64,000 nt of DNA from Lachnospiraceae bacterium (GCA_017483735.1 JAFUVF010000052.1:1-64000); one strand, 5' to 3'; shown: positions 38,576 to 51,771, counted from the stretch's first letter. Notes: generated by a model not told the origin, from the letters alone. A program made the numbers and translations.

Positions 38576-39763
38576 TTACTCGATGATAGTAGCAACCCTA
38601 CCTGAACCAACGGTTCTACCACCCTCACGGATAGCGAAGGTAAGACCCTGCTCCATAGCGATGGGATGGATGAGCTCGATAGTCATCTCGATGTTGTCTC
38701 CGGGCATGCACATCTCAGTGCCTGCAGGAAGATTGCAAACGCCGGTAACGTCGGTAGTTCTGAAATAGAACTGAGGACGATAGTTGTTGAAGAAAGGAGT
38801 GTGACGTCCTCCCTCATCCTTGGTAAGAACGTATACCTGAGCGGTAAACTTCTTGTGGCAGGTAACTGTGCCGGGCTTTGCGATAACCTGTCCTCTCTCG
38901 ATGTCGGTTCTGTTGATACCACGGAGAAGTGCTCCGATGTTATCTCCTGCCTGAGCCTCATCAAGAAGCTTTCTGAACATCTCGATACCGGTTACAACGG
39001 ACTTCTGGGTCTCTTCCTTGATACCTACGATCTCAATTTCGTCGTTAAGGTGGAGAGTACCACGCTCTACTCTACCGGTAGCAACGGTACCACGACCGGT
39101 AATGGTAAATACATCCTCAACAGGCATAAGGAAAGGCTTGTCGGTATCTCTCTGAGGATCAGGAATATAGGAATCAACAGTATCCATAAGCTCCATGATC
39201 TTGTCTCCCCACTCTCCTGTAGGATCCTCAAGAGCCTTAAGTGCGGAACCCTTGATGATAGGGCAATCCTTGAAGCCATATTCCTCAAGCTGCTCGGTAA
39301 CTTCCATCTCAACGAGCTCGATAAGCTCCTCATCATCTACCATGTCGCACTTGTTAAGGAATACTACGATGTAAGGAACGCCAACCTGTCTGGAAAGAAG
39401 GATGTGCTCCTTGGTCTGAGCCATAACACCGTCGGTAGCAGCAACAACGAGGATAGCACCATCCATCTGTGCAGCACCGGTAATCATGTTCTTAACGTAG
39501 TCAGCGTGTCCGGGGCAGTCAACATGAGCATAGTGTCTCTTCTCGGTCTGATACTCAACGTGTGCGGTGGAGATGGTTATACCTCTCTCTCTCTCCTCGG
39601 GTGCCTTGTCGATGTTCTCGAAATCAACCTTTGCGTTTCCGGGTACTCTCTCTGCAAGAACCTTGGTAATTGCAGCAGTAAGAGTGGTCTTACCATGGTC
39701 AACGTGACCGATGGTACCAATGTTACAATGGGCTTTAGTTCTTTCAAATTTAGCTTTAGCCAT
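38576..39763 (-). CDS. tuf: Translation elongation factor Tu
   Basis: Delivers aminoacyl-tRNA to the ribosome as a GTP complex. The 395-residue protein has all G motifs: GHVDHGKTT (G1), RGITI (G2), DCPGHAD (G3), NKCD (G4) and the GSALKAL (G5) loop, followed by domains 2 and 3. AGGAGG-type ribosome binding site before ATG 39763. It is the last gene of the str cluster and also has its own strong promoter at 39817-39845, which allows extra expression. Normal in all visible respects. Confidence 0.99.
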   Translation of the reverse strand: MAKAKFERTKAHCNIGTIGHVDHGKTTLTAAITKVLAERVPGNAKVDFENIDKAPEERERGITISTAHVEYQTEKRHYAHVDCPGHADYVKNMITGAAQMDGAILVVAATDGVMAQTKEHILLSRQVGVPYIVVFLNKCDMVDDEELIELVEMEVTEQLEEYGFKDCPIIKGSALKALEDPTGEWGDKIMELMDTVDSYIPDPQRDTDKPFLMPVEDVFTITGRGTVATGRVERGTLHLNDEIEIVGIKEETQKSVVTGIEMFRKLLDEAQAGDNIGALLRGINRTDIERGQVIAKPGTVTCHKKFTAQVYVLTKDEGGRHTPFFNNYRPQFYFRTTDVTGVCNLPAGTEMCMPGDNIEMTIELIHPIAMEQGLTFAIREGGRTVGSGRVATIIE

Positions 39764-39816
39764 TTTACCTAATTTCCTCCTTAAGATAAATAATTCATAA
39801 ATTTACGCTAGTTTCA

Positions 39817-39845
39817 ATTATATTAAAAACGCTCGTATTTTTCAA
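39817..39845 (-). promoter_or_regulatory. tuf promoter
   Basis: TTGAAA (39840-39845), 17 bases, perfect TATAAT (39817-39822), in the 115-base fusA-tuf gap, 54 bases before the tuf ATG. Confidence 0.8.
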
Positions 39846-39878
39846 GCAGTTTTTATTTTTGGGGCTTTGTTTTTGCGC

Positions 39879-42041
39879 TCAACCCTTCTTTGCCGCAAGC
39901 ACCTTCTCCTGAACGTTCTTGGGAACCTGCTCGTACTTATCGAAGAACATTGAGTAGTTTCCACGTCCCTGAGTTCTGGAACGAAGGTCTGTGGAGTATC
40001 CGAACATCTCTGCGAGAGGAACGAATGCCTTTACCATCTTTCCTCCTCCGATGTCCTCCATACCCTCTACACGTCCACGGCGTGAGTTAAGGTCTCCGAT
40101 TACATCTCCCATGTACTCCTCGGGCATGGTAACCTCAACCTTCATGATGGGCTCTAGGAGCACGGGAGCTGCCTTCTGCATAGCATCCTTGAATGCCATA
40201 CTTCCTGCGATGTGGAATGCCATTTCGGAAGAGTCCACCTCGTGGTATGAACCATCATATACGTTGGCGTGAATGCCAAGTACGGGGAATCCGCCAAGGA
40301 TACCTGCCTGTGCCGCTTCCTTGATACCTTCGCCCACAGCGGGGATGTATTCCTTGGGAATAGCGCCGCCGACAACGGTGGATTCAAAGAGAAGTGCAGG
40401 GGGCTCGTTAATGAGCACATTAGCCTTGGGATCAACCTCAAAGTGGTCGCAGTTAGCCTCCATGGGCTCAAACTTAACCTTACAGTGTCCATATTGTCCA
40501 CGTCCGCCGGACTGCTTTGCGTACTTGGAGTCAACCTCGACAGCCTTGGTAAACGCTTCCTTATATGCAACCTGGGGAGCGCCGACATTTGCCTCTACAT
40601 GGAACTCACGGAGAAGTCTGTCAACGATAATCTCCAGATGGAGCTCACCCATACCGGCGATAATGGTCTGTCCGGTCTCGGTATTCGTATGTGCACGGAA
40701 GGTGGGATCCTCCTCTGCGAGCTTTGCAAGCGCTTCGCCCATCTTGCCCTGTCCTGCCTTGGTCTTGGGCTCTATCGCAAGCTCGATAACGGGCTCCGGG
40801 AACTCCATGGACTCAAGGATTACGGGGTGCTGCTCGTCACAAATAGTATCTCCTGTTGCGGTAAACTTAAAGCCTACTGCCGCTGCGATATCGCCGGAAT
40901 ACACCTTGTCGAGCTCAGCTCTCTTGTTTGCGTGCATCTGCAGGATACGTCCCACTCTCTCTTTCTTGTCCTTTGTGGCATTGAGCACATAGGAGCCGGA
41001 ATTAAGAGTACCGGAGTACACTCTTATGAATGCAAGCTTTCCTACGAAGGGGTCAGCCATAATCTTGAATGCAAGTGCGGAGAAGGGCTCCTCATCGGAG
41101 GAGTGTCTCTCAACCTCATTACCCTCAAGGTCGGTACCCTTTATCGCAGGGATATCAGTAGGTGCGGGCATATACTCAAGGACTGCGTCCAAAAGCTTCT
41201 GCACACCCTTATTTCTGTATGCCGAACCGCAGCATACGGGAATGGCAGTACACTCACAGGTAGCCTTTCTGAGAGCCTTCTTCATATCCTCAACGGAAGG
41301 CTCCTCGCCCTCTAGGTACTGCATCATAAGGTCATCATCAAGCTCACAGATTTTCTCGATAAGCTCGGTTCTGTAGAGCTCTGCGTCGTCCTTCATATCT
41401 CCGAGGTCATCGGTAACGGTAATGTCGTCACCCTTGTCATCATTGTAGATATAAGCCTTCATCTCGAAAAGGTCGATGATTCCTTTGAAATCATCCTCCT
41501 TGCCGATGGGAAGCTGAAGAACTATAGCGTTTTTGCCGAGTCTGGTTCTGATCTGCTCGACTGCACCGTAGAAGTTTGCACCCAGGATATCCATCTTGTT
41601 GATGAATGCCATACGGGGTACATTGTAGGTGTCAGCCTGACGCCATACATTCTCAGACTGGGGCTCAACTCCGCCCTTTGCGCAGAAAACGCCTACTGCG
41701 CCGTCCAGTACACGAAGGGAACGCTCTACCTCGACGGTAAAGTCAACGTGTCCGGGGGTATCAATGATATTGATACGGTGCTCCAACGCGCCGGGTGCGG
41801 GCTTTGTCTCTTTCTCCAAAGTCCAGTGGCAGGTTGTAGCTGCGGAAGTGATGGTTATACCTCTCTCCTGCTCCTGCTCCATCCAGTCCATGGTAGCGGT
41901 GCCCTCGTGGGTATCTCCAATCTTGTAATTTATACCGGTATAATAGAGGATACGCTCGGTAAGAGTGGTCTTGCCGGCATCGATATGTGCCATTATTCCG
42001 ATATTTCTGGTCCGCTCAAGCGGATATTCTCTTCCAGCCAC
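39879..42041 (-). CDS. fusA: Translation elongation factor G
   Basis: GTPase that moves tRNAs and mRNA after peptide transfer. The start is taken at GTG 42041: AGGAGG (42050-42055) is eight bases upstream of it but only two bases from the ATG at 42047, and the resulting N-terminus [20 protein letters not shown] is the usual one in related species. The product has 720 residues. G motifs [22 protein letters not shown] and NKMD are present, followed by domains II-V. It begins 15 bases after the rpsG stop. Confidence 0.97.
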   Translation of the reverse strand: MAGREYPLERTRNIGIMAHIDAGKTTLTERILYYTGINYKIGDTHEGTATMDWMEQEQERGITITSAATTCHWTLEKETKPAPGALEHRINIIDTPGHVDFTVEVERSLRVLDGAVGVFCAKGGVEPQSENVWRQADTYNVPRMAFINKMDILGANFYGAVEQIRTRLGKNAIVLQLPIGKEDDFKGIIDLFEMKAYIYNDDKGDDITVTDDLGDMKDDAELYRTELIEKICELDDDLMMQYLEGEEPSVEDMKKALRKATCECTAIPVCCGSAYRNKGVQKLLDAVLEYMPAPTDIPAIKGTDLEGNEVERHSSDEEPFSALAFKIMADPFVGKLAFIRVYSGTLNSGSYVLNATKDKKERVGRILQMHANKRAELDKVYSGDIAAAVGFKFTATGDTICDEQHPVILESMEFPEPVIELAIEPKTKAGQGKMGEALAKLAEEDPTFRAHTNTETGQTIIAGMGELHLEIIVDRLLREFHVEANVGAPQVAYKEAFTKAVEVDSKYAKQSGGRGQYGHCKVKFEPMEANCDHFEVDPKANVLINEPPALLFESTVVGGAIPKEYIPAVGEGIKEAAQAGILGGFPVLGIHANVYDGSYHEVDSSEMAFHIAGSMAFKDAMQKAAPVLLEPIMKVEVTMPEEYMGDVIGDLNSRRGRVEGMEDIGGGKMVKAFVPLAEMFGYSTDLRSRTQGRGNYSMFFDKYEQVPKNVQEKVLAAKKG

Positions 42042-42056
42042 GTTCATTTCCTCCTG

Positions 42057-42545
<489 letters not shown>

Positions 42546-42587
42546 TCATTGATTGAATCTCTCATCGGTACTCACTTATGTTTCCCC

Positions 42588-42634
42588 AAGTGTTCGTGCG
42601 GAATTTATTTATTGCGAAACAAAGTCCAACACTT
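42588..42634 (-). promoter_or_regulatory. Possible regulatory stem in the rpsL-rpsG gap
   Basis: AAGTGTT (42588-42594) can pair with AACACTT (42628-42634) around a 33-base loop in the 144-base gap. The position corresponds to the S7-binding site between rpsL and rpsG in E. coli. The stem is short, so the call is weak. Confidence 0.3.
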
Positions 42635-42671
42635 AATTCTCAGTTACGTTTAGTGGTACTACTTAAAGCCC

Positions 42672-43091
42672 TTACTTTGCGGCCTTAGGTCTCTTAGCAC
42701 CGTACTTGGAGCGTGCCTGCTTGCGGTTTGCTACACCTGCGGTATCGAGAGTACCACGGATAATGTGGTATCTGGTACCGGGAAGGTCTTTAACTCTTCC
42801 GCCTCTGATAAGAACAACACTGTGCTCCTGAAGATTGTGACCTTCTCCGGGAATGTAGCTTGTAACCTCGATTCCGTTTGAAAGACGTACTCTGGCAATC
42901 TTTCTGAGTGCTGAGTTAGGCTTCTTAGGGGTTGCGGTCTTCACTGCGGTGCAGACGCCACGCTTCTGGGGAGAAGCCACGTCGGTTGCTCTCTTGTGAA
43001 GAGAGTTGTAACCCTTCTGAAGTGCGGGCGCTGTGGACTTCTTTGTAGAAGTTTCACGTCCCTTTCTGACTAACTGGTTAAATGTCGGCAT
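42672..43091 (-). CDS. rpsL: 30S ribosomal protein S12
   Basis: 139 residues. S12 takes part in decoding. [11 protein letters not shown] and [13 protein letters not shown], the two loops where streptomycin-resistance changes occur, have the wild-type lysines. First gene of the str part of the cluster, with its own promoter at 43165-43193. Confidence 0.98.
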   Translation of the reverse strand: MPTFNQLVRKGRETSTKKSTAPALQKGYNSLHKRATDVASPQKRGVCTAVKTATPKKPNSALRKIARVRLSNGIEVTSYIPGEGHNLQEHSVVLIRGGRVKDLPGTRYHIIRGTLDTAGVANRKQARSKYGAKRPKAAK

Positions 43092-43134
43092 TTCGTTTCA
43101 CCTCACTTTCTTCTAATTATAATAAGCAATACAA

Positions 43135-43164
43135 AAGTAAGCGCACTTTTACGCACGCTTACTT
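43135..43164 (-). promoter_or_regulatory. Palindrome over the str operon transcription start
   Basis: 9-bp arms AAGTAAGCG (43156-43164 on the minus strand) and CGCTTACTT (43135-43143) around 12 bases, placed directly after the -10. As DNA it could be an operator. As RNA from rfbD read-through it is followed by TTTTGTATTG and could be a weak terminator. Confidence 0.5.
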
Positions 43165-43193
43165 ATTGTAAATGCTTGATTTTGCGTTGTCAA
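43165..43193 (-). promoter_or_regulatory. rpsL (str operon) promoter
   Basis: Perfect TTGACA (43188-43193), 17 bases, TACAAT (43165-43170), about 70 bases before the rpsL ATG and just after the rfbD stop. Confidence 0.85.
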
Positions 43194-43203
43194 GTATTTT
43201 CTT

Positions 43204-44049
43204 TTATTCTTTTTCTGCGGATATATATCTTTTCAGGGCATCCTGCCAGTCCGGAAGTCTCTCAAAGCCGTTCTCAGAAAGCTTTTCCTTGCTTAGTCTC
43301 GAATTGAGAGGTCTTTTTGCCTTCGCAGCATACTCGGCGCTGGACACCGGCTTTACGGTAATATCTATGCCTGCCTCCTTGAATATTGCGCAGGCAAATT
43401 CATACCAGGAGCAGATTCCTTCGTTTGTCGCATGGTATATGCCGTATTTGTCAGTCTGTACCATATCTACCAGAAGTCCCGCCAAATCATAGGTATAGGT
43501 GGGGGAGCCTATCTGGTCTGAAACCACCGTAAGAGAATCCTTTGTCTCTGCGAGCTTAAGCATGGTCTTTATGAAATTCTTGCCGTTTTTGCCAAACGCC
43601 CATGAGATACGTACAATAAAGTACTTGTCCAGCGTATTCTGCACCGCAAGCTCTCCCTCATACTTGGTCTGACCATACACCGAATTCGGAGCCCTTAAAT
43701 CGTCCGGCTCCCAAAATTTATCGCCCTCGCCGTTAAAGACATAGTCAGTACTTATGTAAACCATTTTGATATCCAGACCCTTGCAAACATTGGCGACATT
43801 CTGAGTTCCGTCCCGATTTATCCTTCGGCACAGCTCCTCATTGTCCTCCGCAGCATCCACCGCCGTATACGCCGCACAATGTATGACTGCATCCGGATTT
43901 TCCCCGGATATGACACGGTTCACGCTCTCCGCATCCGTGATATCCATATCCTCTATATCTACCCCTACGGCTCTGATACCACGCTTCTCAAGCTCATGCA
44001 TAACATCATAGCCCAACTGTCCCTTTACACCTGTGACCAAGACTTTCAT
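43204..44049 (-). CDS. rfbD: dTDP-4-dehydrorhamnose reductase
   Basis: Last step of dTDP-L-rhamnose synthesis: NADPH-dependent reduction of dTDP-4-dehydrorhamnose. The 281 residues start with the Rossmann motif VTGVKGQLGYDV. STDYVFNGEG, the YGQTKYEGE motif (catalytic Tyr/Lys) and RISWAFGKNGKNFIKTML are characteristic of RmlD. It sits between rpoC and rpsL, where most Firmicutes have only a small L7Ae-type gene or nothing. No rfbA, B or C is adjacent. A terminator-like hairpin separates it from rpoC. Insertion into a conserved cluster suggests rearrangement. Confidence 0.95.
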   Translation of the reverse strand: MKVLVTGVKGQLGYDVMHELEKRGIRAVGVDIEDMDITDAESVNRVISGENPDAVIHCAAYTAVDAAEDNEELCRRINRDGTQNVANVCKGLDIKMVYISTDYVFNGEGDKFWEPDDLRAPNSVYGQTKYEGELAVQNTLDKYFIVRISWAFGKNGKNFIKTMLKLAETKDSLTVVSDQIGSPTYTYDLAGLLVDMVQTDKYGIYHATNEGICSWYEFACAIFKEAGIDITVKPVSSAEYAAKAKRPLNSRLSKEKLSENGFERLPDWQDALKRYISAEKE

Positions 44050-44061
44050 GCTTTTCTTTTC

Positions 44062-44107
44062 CCTTAATTTAACTTAAGGGAGCCACACGCTTATGTGTAT
44101 GACTCCC
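44062..44107 (-). terminator. Terminator-like hairpin after rpoC
   Basis: An 11-bp stem with two G-T pairs (44078-44088 with 44097-44107, eight-base loop), then TTAAGTTAAATT on the minus strand. The T run is broken, so termination may be partial and rfbD could be served by read-through. No clear rfbD promoter was found. Confidence 0.55.
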
Positions 44108-44131
44108 ATACCTTTAGTTTCTGTTCAAGCC

Positions 44132-47100
44132 TTACTCGTCAGCCGTAACCTTTTCTTCCTCTGCCGCTTCGGGAGCGCTGTCCTCTTCCGTCTCATCTCC
44201 GCCGAAATCAATGGTTCTCTTTATATCGGTGGAAAGAGGCGTATTGCGGTATCTCTTCATACCTGTACCTGCAGGGATGAGCTTACCGATGATGACATTC
44301 TCCTTAAGTCCTACAAGAGGATCAACCTTACCCTTTATGGCAGCCTCCGTTAGCACCTTGGTGGTCTCCTGGAAGGATGCTGCGGAAAGGAAGGAATTGG
44401 TTGCAAGCGCAGCCTTTGTGATTCCCAAGATTATCTGCTTTCCGTCAGCAGGGGTCTTGCCCTCTGCCACAAGCTTTTCGTTCAATTCTTCATAGTCGAT
44501 GACATCCACAAGGGTTCCGGGAAGATAATCGGAATCTCCCGCATCATCTATACGCACCTTCTTAAGCATCTGGCGTACAAGCACTTCTATATGCTTATCT
44601 GCTATATCAACGCCCTGAAGTCTGTATACCCTCTGTACCTCTCTCAAAAGATAATCCTGAACCGCACGGATTCCCTTTATCTTTAAGAGATCGTGAGGAT
44701 TTACGGAACCGTCGGTAAGCTCGTCTCCTGCCTCCACCTTGACTCCGTCCGTGATCCTGTCGATAATTCTCGACCCGTAAGGTATGAGATAGCCCTTGCT
44801 CTCTCCGGTTTCCTCATTTGTGATCACAACCTCACGCTTCTTTTTGGTATCCCTGATCTCCACAGTACCGCCAAACTCGGCAATAATCGCAAGACCCTTG
44901 GGCTTTCTTGCCTCGAAGAGCTCCTCTACACGGGGAAGACCCTGCGTGATATTGTCTCCTGCAACACCGCCGGTGTGGAAAGTTCTCATGGTAAGCTGTG
45001 TACCAGGCTCGCCTATGGACTGGGCTGCGATGATACCTACTGCTTCGCCCTCCTGTACCGCCTCTCCGGTGGCCATATTTGCACCGTAACACTTTGCACA
45101 GATTCCTCTGTGGGAACGGCAGGTAAGGATGGTACGTATCTTTACGGAGCCCTCTACCTTCTCCTTCTCTTCGCCGTTTTCATCCGTATAGGATACAGTC
45201 ATATCCTTTATGATCCTCTCTGCACGGCTTGGAGTAATCATGTGGTTTCTCTTTACTATGAGATTGCCCTTTTTGTCCTTTATATCCTCGCAGGATACAC
45301 GTCCTGTGATTCTGTCCTGAAGGCTCTCTATCGTAGCCTTTCCGTCCATAAATGCGGACACTTCCATTCCGGGTATCTCGTCCTTGCCCTCTGCGCAATC
45401 CACATCGTGAATTATGAGCTCCTGAGACACGTCAACCATTCTTCTTGTAAGGTATCCGGAGTCCGCAGTACGAAGCGCCGTATCGGAAAGTCCCTTTCTT
45501 GCACCATGTGCGGAGAGGAAGTACTCCAAAACATCCAGCCCTTCACGGAAGTTCGACTTGATGGGAAGCTCGATGGTACGTCCGGTAGTATCCGCCATAA
45601 GTCCACGCATTCCGGCAAGCTGCTTAATCTGCTCGTTGGAACCACGGGCACCGGAATCAGACATCATGTGGATATTGTTGTACTTGTCGAGACCCTTAAG
45701 GAGCACGTCCTTAAGCTCGTCATCCGCATCGCCCCATGTGGAGATTACAGCCTTGTATCTCTCCTCATCTGTCATGAGACCTCTTCTGTAGTCTCTTGCA
45801 ATCTTGTCAACCGTCTCCTGCGCACGGCTAAGTATCTCTTCCTTCTCCTTGGGCACTATCATGTCAGAGATGGATACAGTCATAGCTGCCTTTGTTGAGT
45901 ATTTGTAGCCTATCGCCTTTACGTCGTCCAAAACCTCTGCGGTCTTTGATGCGCCGTGAGTATTTATAACCTTTTCAAGTATCTGCTTTAAGCCCTTCTT
46001 TCCAACATGGAAGTCAACCTCCAGCTTCAAAGCATTCTCCGGCACGCTTCTGTCCACGAAGCCAAGATCCTGAGGAAGAATCTCGTTAAAGATAAATCTT
46101 CCGAGGGTGGACTCTACATTGTCGGTTATCTCATTTCCATTCTCATCCCTGCCCTTCATGCGCACGGTAATCCTTGAATGCAGTGTGCATGCGCCATTCT
46201 CATAGGCAAGTATAGCCTCGTTCACACTTGAATAATGGTTACCCTCTCCCACGGAACCCTCTCTCTCCTGTGTGAGATAGTAGATTCCGAGTACCATATC
46301 CTGAGAAGGTACCGCAACGGGACCTCCGTCGGAGGGCTTTAAAAGGTTGTTGGGGGAAAGCAGCATAAATCTGCACTCCGCCTGTGCCTCTACTGAAAGA
46401 GGAAGGTGCACCGCCATCTGGTCTCCGTCGAAGTCAGCGTTGAATGCGGTACATACAAGTGGATGAAGCTTGATAGCCTTACCCTCCACAAGGATGGGCT
46501 CGAAAGCCTGTATTCCGAGTCTGTGAAGTGTGGGCGCACGGTTGAGCATTACAGGATGCTCTCTTATTACCTCTTCAAGCACATCCCATACCTGATTGTC
46601 CCAACGCTCCACAAGCTTCTTTGCGTTCTTTATATTCTGGCTGATGCCTCTGCCCACAAGCTCCTTCATAACAAAGGGCTTGAAAAGCTCCAATGCCATT
46701 TCCTTTGGAAGTCCGCACTGATAAATCTTTAACTCCGGACCTACAACGATAACGGAACGTCCGGAATAATCGACTCTCTTTCCCAGAAGGTTCTGACGGA
46801 AACGTCCGCCCTTACCCTTTAACATATCGGAGAGTGACTTAAGCGAACGGTTTCCGGGACCGGTAACGGGGCGTCCTCTTCTTCCGTTGTCTATGAGTGC
46901 GTCTACTGCCTCCTGAAGCATTCTCTTCTCGTTCCTCACGATAATATCGGGAGCACCGAGCTCGAGAAGCCTCTTAAGTCTGTTGTTTCTGTTTATTATT
47001 CTTCTGTATAAATCATTCAAATCAGATGTGGCGAATCTTCCGCCGTCCAGCTGCACCATTGCACGAAGATCGGGGGGAATTACCGGAAGCACGTCCATTA

Positions 47101-47800
47101 TCATCCACTCGGGACGGTTTCCTGACTCCTTGAATGCCTCCACTACCTCGAGACGCTTGATTATTCTCGCTCTCTTCTGCCCGTTGGACTCCTTTAACTC
47201 TTCTCTTAAGCTTGCGGAATCCTCATCAAGGTCTATCTTCATCAAGAGCTCTTTTATTGCCTCTGCGCCCATTCCCACACGGAAACGGCTGCCGTAGGCC
47301 TCTCTTGCGTCCTGATACTCCTTTTCTGTGAGCACCTGCTTGATTTCAAGAGGCGAATCCGCAGGATCGAGCACAATATAGGATGCGAAATACAGCACCT
47401 TTTCAAGCACCCTCGGAGATAGGTCAAGGATGAGTCCCATCCTTGAAGGTATTCCCTTGAAATACCAGATATGGGATACGGGAGCCGCCAGCTCTATATG
47501 TCCCATACGCTCACGTCTTACGGAGGATTTGGTAACCTCAACACCGCAGCGGTCACACTTTACGCCCTTGAAACGTATCTTCTTATACTTTCCGCAATGA
47601 CATTCCCAGTCCTTGCTGGGTCCGAATATTCTCTCACAGAAAAGACCGTCCTTCTCGGGCTTTAAGGTTCTGTAGTTGATGGTCTCGGGCTTTAGCACCT
47701 CCCCGTGGGACCACTCTCTTATCTTATCAGGAGATGCCAATCCTATGCGGATCGCATCAAAGCTGATAGGCTGATATACTTCATTCTTTTTATCTGACAT
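44132..47800 (-). CDS. rpoC: RNA polymerase beta' subunit
   Basis: 1222 residues from ATG 47800, which has AAGGAAG seven bases upstream; an in-frame ATG 18 bases earlier has no such site. Catalytic [12 protein letters not shown] (three Asp chelating Mg) is present, as are the N-terminal zinc-binding motif [20 protein letters not shown], the bridge helix/trigger loop region ([16 protein letters not shown]) and the second Cys cluster ([13 protein letters not shown]). Acidic C-terminal tail. It follows rpoB by 38 bases. Confidence 0.98.
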   Translation of the reverse strand: MSDKKNEVYQPISFDAIRIGLASPDKIREWSHGEVLKPETINYRTLKPEKDGLFCERIFGPSKDWECHCGKYKKIRFKGVKCDRCGVEVTKSSVRRERMGHIELAAPVSHIWYFKGIPSRMGLILDLSPRVLEKVLYFASYIVLDPADSPLEIKQVLTEKEYQDAREAYGSRFRVGMGAEAIKELLMKIDLDEDSASLREELKESNGQKRARIIKRLEVVEAFKESGNRPEWMIMDVLPVIPPDLRAMVQLDGGRFATSDLNDLYRRIINRNNRLKRLLELGAPDIIVRNEKRMLQEAVDALIDNGRRGRPVTGPGNRSLKSLSDMLKGKGGRFRQNLLGKRVDYSGRSVIVVGPELKIYQCGLPKEMALELFKPFVMKELVGRGISQNIKNAKKLVERWDNQVWDVLEEVIREHPVMLNRAPTLHRLGIQAFEPILVEGKAIKLHPLVCTAFNADFDGDQMAVHLPLSVEAQAECRFMLLSPNNLLKPSDGGPVAVPSQDMVLGIYYLTQEREGSVGEGNHYSSVNEAILAYENGACTLHSRITVRMKGRDENGNEITDNVESTLGRFIFNEILPQDLGFVDRSVPENALKLEVDFHVGKKGLKQILEKVINTHGASKTAEVLDDVKAIGYKYSTKAAMTVSISDMIVPKEKEEILSRAQETVDKIARDYRRGLMTDEERYKAVISTWGDADDELKDVLLKGLDKYNNIHMMSDSGARGSNEQIKQLAGMRGLMADTTGRTIELPIKSNFREGLDVLEYFLSAHGARKGLSDTALRTADSGYLTRRMVDVSQELIIHDVDCAEGKDEIPGMEVSAFMDGKATIESLQDRITGRVSCEDIKDKKGNLIVKRNHMITPSRAERIIKDMTVSYTDENGEEKEKVEGSVKIRTILTCRSHRGICAKCYGANMATGEAVQEGEAVGIIAAQSIGEPGTQLTMRTFHTGGVAGDNITQGLPRVEELFEARKPKGLAIIAEFGGTVEIRDTKKKREVVITNEETGESKGYLIPYGSRIIDRITDGVKVEAGDELTDGSVNPHDLLKIKGIRAVQDYLLREVQRVYRLQGVDIADKHIEVLVRQMLKKVRIDDAGDSDYLPGTLVDVIDYEELNEKLVAEGKTPADGKQIILGITKAALATNSFLSAASFQETTKVLTEAAIKGKVDPLVGLKENVIIGKLIPAGTGMKRYRNTPLSTDIKRTIDFGGDETEEDSAPEAAEEEKVTADE

Positions 47801-47838
47801 TTGTGCACTTCCTTTCATTTGGCCAATGTGCCCGCTAT

Positions 47839-50800
47839 TTACTCATTATCTGAGTCATCAAAGGAGTCTTCTGCAAGTTCCTCCGCAAAATCCTCTTCGG
47901 AAGCATCATAATAGGATTCCTCTTCCGCAGTGAATTCTCCATCCTCGGAGATCTCGCCCGTCTGGTAACCGGCTGCCGAAAGCTCTCTCGCCTCAACATT
48001 CCGGCTCTTTCTGTCTCCCTCTATCTCATAGCGATAGTCAGTATCGCCATAGTCGATATTTTCCTTGAGCTCAACCTCTGTATTGTCATCCTTAAGGACT
48101 CTCACATCCAGTCCCAGCGCCTGAAGCTCTTTAAGGAGAACCTTAAAGGACTCGGGGATTCCGGGCTCGGGGATATTGTCGCCCTTGATAATCGCCTCGT
48201 AGGTCTTCACACGTCCCACGATATCATCGGACTTGACGGTCAATATCTCCTGCAATGTGTAGGATGCGCCGTACGCCTCCAAAGCCCAAACCTCCATCTC
48301 TCCGAAACGCTGTCCGCCGAACTGGGCCTTACCGCCGAGCGGCTGCTGCGTAACGAGGGAGTACGGACCCGTGGAACGCGCATGGATCTTGTCGTCTACC
48401 AGATGGTGCAGCTTCAAATAGTGCATATGCCCGATTGTTACAGGGCTGTCAAAATATTCTCCTGTACGTCCGTCTCTCAAACGTACCTTACCGTCCTTTG
48501 AAATGGGAACACCCTTCCATAATTCTCTGTGTTCCCTGTGCTCCTCCAGATAATCAAATACCTCGGGAAGAAGCTCATCCTTGTGAAGACTCTCAAAGGT
48601 AGGAGCCTTCTTATCGTACTTTTCTCCGCTCTTTTCCGCTTCCGCCTTTGCCTCTGCGGCGTCGAAAGGAAGATTTACATAGTCATTTGCAAGCTCCAGC
48701 GTATCCGTTATATCACGCTCGTTAGCGCCGTCAAACACGGGTGTCGCCACATTGAAGCCCAGCGCTTTTGCCGCAAGGGACAGATGGATTTCCAGAACCT
48801 GTCCGATATTCATACGTGAAGGCACACCCAGAGGATTAAGCACGATGTCAAGGGGTCTTCCGTTGGGAAGATAGGGCATATCCTCCACGGGAAGCACACG
48901 GGATACAACACCCTTGTTTCCGTGACGTCCTGCCATCTTGTCTCCCACGGATATCTTTCTCTTCTGTGCGATATATATACGAACCGACATATTTACTCCG
49001 GGAGAGAGCTCGTCCGAATTCTCCCTGGTAAATACCTTTGCGTCCACAACAATACCATATTCTCCATGAGGAACCTTAAGGGAGGTATCCCTTACCTCTC
49101 TGGCCTTCTCTCCGAAGATCGCACGGAGCAGTCTCTCCTCAGCGGTAAGCTCTGTCTCTCCCTTGGGCGTAACCTTGCCCACAAGGATATCTCCTGCGCG
49201 AACCTCTGCGCCGATACGGATAATGCCTCTGTCGTCAAGATCCTTAAGTGCGTCTTCTCCGACACCGGGAACATCTCTTGTGATTTCCTCGGGTCCGAGC
49301 TTCGTATCTCTGGCCTCCGCCTCATACTCCTCCATATGGATAGAGGTGTACACATCCTCCTGAACGAGACGCTCCGAAAGAAGCACGGCGTCCTCGTAGT
49401 TGTAGCCCTCCCAGGTCATGAATCCGATAAGCGGATTCTTACCGAGAGCCAGCTCTCCGTTGTGAGTGGAGGGACCGTCTGCAATAGCCTGTCCCGCCTC
49501 TATATGGTCGCCCTTATTTACTATGGGCTTCTGGTTGTAGCAGTTTGACTGGTTGGAGCGGGAGAACTTCATCAACTTGTACTCCATCTTCTCCCCGTCA
49601 TCCGCAGTAACCTTTATAAGACTTGCGGATACATAAGTAACCTTTCCGGGCTTTGTAGCGATGACGCACACGCCGGAGTCCTTTGCCGCCTTGGGCTCCA
49701 TTCCTGTGCCGACAACGGGTTCGTCCGTTATCATAAGGGGCACCGCCTGACGCTGCATGTTCGAGCCCATTAGAGCACGGTTCGCATCATCATTCTGAAG
49801 GAAAGGTATAAGCGCCGTAGCAACGGAGAATACCATTCTGGGGGAGACATCCATGTAATCAAACATCTCCTTGGGATATTCCTGAGTTTCATCCTTGTAA
49901 CGTCCGGAAACGGTATTTCTTACGAAATGTCCCTGCTCATCCAGCTGCTCGGAAGCCTGTGCAACATGATAATTGTCCTCCTCGTCAGCGGTCATATATA
50001 CCACCTCGTCGGTAACAACCGGGTTCTTCGGGTCTGATTTGTCGATCTTTCTGTAGGGTGCCTCGACAAAGCCATATTCGTTTATCCTTGCATAGCTTGC
50101 AAGGGAGTTGATAAGTCCGATGTTGGGACCTTCGGGGGTCTCTATGGGACACATTCTTCCGTAATGGGAATAATGCACATCACGAACCTCGAATCCTGCA
50201 CGGTCTCTGGACAGACCGCCGGGTCCCAATGCGGAAAGTCTTCTCTTGTGAGTAAGCTCTCCCAGAGGATTGTTCTGATCCATAAACTGTGACAGCTGTG
50301 AGGAGCCGAAAAACTCCTTGACCGCAGCGGTCACTGGTTTGATATTTATAAGCTTCTGTGGTGTAACCGCATCTGCGTCATGGGTAGTCATACGCTCCCT
50401 GACCACTCTCTCCATTCTGGAAAGACCAATGCGGTACTGATTCTGTAAAAGCTCGCCCACTGCACGGATACGACGGTTACCGAGGTGGTCAATATCGTCG
50501 TCATTTCCAAGGCTCCACTCAAGATGCATATTGTAATTGATGGAAGCAAACATATCCTCCTTCGTGATATGCTTGGGAACGAGCTCATGTACATTTCTCT
50601 TTATTGACTCAGTAAGTTTCTTGGGGTCATCTCCCACCTCGTCAAGAATCTGTCTGAGCACAGGATAGAATACCCTGTCCTTGATCCCGAAATCCTTGGG
50701 ATTGCAGTCTACGAAATGGGATAAATCTACCATCATATTGGAAAGAACCTTTATGTTCCTCTCCTCGCCCTGAATCATTACACTCTCAACAGCGGAATCC

Positions 50801-51771
50801 TGAATTGTATCCGCTATTTCCATGGTAATCTTGTCCCCTGCGGAGGCAATGACTTCTCCGGTCAACGGATCGACCACATCCTCTGCGAGTATATGATTCC
50901 TGATCCGGTTCCTTAGGGCAAGCTTCTTATTAAACTTATATCTTCCCACCTTTGCAAGATCATAGCGGTGAGGGTCAAAGAACATAAGCCCAATGAGCTG
51001 CTCCGCACTCTCCACGGAGAGGGGCTCGCCGGGACGTATCTTTCTGTAGAGCTCCAGAAGGCCTTCCTGATAATTGGTGGCGGTATCCTTTGCAAGAGAC
51101 GCCAAAATCTTCGGCTCTTCGCCGAATTTATCTATGATTTCCTCGTTGGTGCCGATGCCCATGGAACGGATAAATACAGTGATAGGCACCTTACGGGTTC
51201 TGTCTACGCGGACATAGAACACATCATTGGAATCCGTCTCATACTCAAGCCATGCACCCCTGTTGGGGATTACCTGACAGGAATAGAGGGTTTTTCCAAG
51301 CTTATCGTGTCCGATAGTATAATATATACCGGGTGAACGCACCAGCTGGCTTACGATAACACGTTCTGCGCCGTTTATAACGAAGGTTCCCGTCTCCGTC
51401 ATAAGAGGAAGGTCTCCCATAAAGATCTCCTGCTCGGCAATCTCACCGGTTTCCTTGTCCCTAAGGCGAACCTTGACGCTCAAGGGAGCTGCATATGTCG
51501 CATCTCTCTCCTTGCACTCTTCGATCGTGTACTTAACCTTGTTTCTGCAAAGCTCAAAATCGACGAAATCGAGGCTAAGCGTTCCGCTGTAGTCTGCAAT
51601 AGGGGAGATGTCATCGAAAACCTCTTTAAGTCCCTCATCCAGAAACCACTGGTAGGAATCCTTCTGAACCTCAATGAGGTTGGGCATTTCGAGGACTTCC
51701 TTCTGTCTCGCATAGCTCATTCTGGCTATGGCGCCTTTGCCTTCGATTGGGCGTATTCTGTTCTTTTCCAT
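47839..51771 (-). CDS. rpoB: RNA polymerase beta subunit
   Basis: 1310 residues from ATG 51771 (GGGGTGA upstream). A longer in-frame extension to 51864 overlaps the promoter and is rejected. The rifampicin-binding region ([20 protein letters not shown], then [10 protein letters not shown]) has wild-type Asp, His and Ser at the main resistance positions. [13 protein letters not shown] near the active site and the acidic C-terminal tail are present. It has its own promoter overlapping a terminator after rplL. Confidence 0.98.
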   Translation of the reverse strand: MEKNRIRPIEGKGAIARMSYARQKEVLEMPNLIEVQKDSYQWFLDEGLKEVFDDISPIADYSGTLSLDFVDFELCRNKVKYTIEECKERDATYAAPLSVKVRLRDKETGEIAEQEIFMGDLPLMTETGTFVINGAERVIVSQLVRSPGIYYTIGHDKLGKTLYSCQVIPNRGAWLEYETDSNDVFYVRVDRTRKVPITVFIRSMGIGTNEEIIDKFGEEPKILASLAKDTATNYQEGLLELYRKIRPGEPLSVESAEQLIGLMFFDPHRYDLAKVGRYKFNKKLALRNRIRNHILAEDVVDPLTGEVIASAGDKITMEIADTIQDSAVESVMIQGEERNIKVLSNMMVDLSHFVDCNPKDFGIKDRVFYPVLRQILDEVGDDPKKLTESIKRNVHELVPKHITKEDMFASINYNMHLEWSLGNDDDIDHLGNRRIRAVGELLQNQYRIGLSRMERVVRERMTTHDADAVTPQKLINIKPVTAAVKEFFGSSQLSQFMDQNNPLGELTHKRRLSALGPGGLSRDRAGFEVRDVHYSHYGRMCPIETPEGPNIGLINSLASYARINEYGFVEAPYRKIDKSDPKNPVVTDEVVYMTADEEDNYHVAQASEQLDEQGHFVRNTVSGRYKDETQEYPKEMFDYMDVSPRMVFSVATALIPFLQNDDANRALMGSNMQRQAVPLMITDEPVVGTGMEPKAAKDSGVCVIATKPGKVTYVSASLIKVTADDGEKMEYKLMKFSRSNQSNCYNQKPIVNKGDHIEAGQAIADGPSTHNGELALGKNPLIGFMTWEGYNYEDAVLLSERLVQEDVYTSIHMEEYEAEARDTKLGPEEITRDVPGVGEDALKDLDDRGIIRIGAEVRAGDILVGKVTPKGETELTAEERLLRAIFGEKAREVRDTSLKVPHGEYGIVVDAKVFTRENSDELSPGVNMSVRIYIAQKRKISVGDKMAGRHGNKGVVSRVLPVEDMPYLPNGRPLDIVLNPLGVPSRMNIGQVLEIHLSLAAKALGFNVATPVFDGANERDITDTLELANDYVNLPFDAAEAKAEAEKSGEKYDKKAPTFESLHKDELLPEVFDYLEEHREHRELWKGVPISKDGKVRLRDGRTGEYFDSPVTIGHMHYLKLHHLVDDKIHARSTGPYSLVTQQPLGGKAQFGGQRFGEMEVWALEAYGASYTLQEILTVKSDDIVGRVKTYEAIIKGDNIPEPGIPESFKVLLKELQALGLDVRVLKDDNTEVELKENIDYGDTDYRYEIEGDRKSRNVEARELSAAGYQTGEISEDGEFTAEEESYYDASEEDFAEELAEDSFDDSDNE

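Noticed and set aside
38666..39772. 368-codon frame opposite tuf
   Set aside because: Mirror of the strongly biased codons of EF-Tu; no homology features.
40269..41315. 348-codon frame opposite fusA
   Set aside because: Antisense shadow of EF-G codon use; no start signal or domain.
44693..45898. 401-codon frame opposite rpoC
   Set aside because: Antisense shadow of a highly conserved gene.
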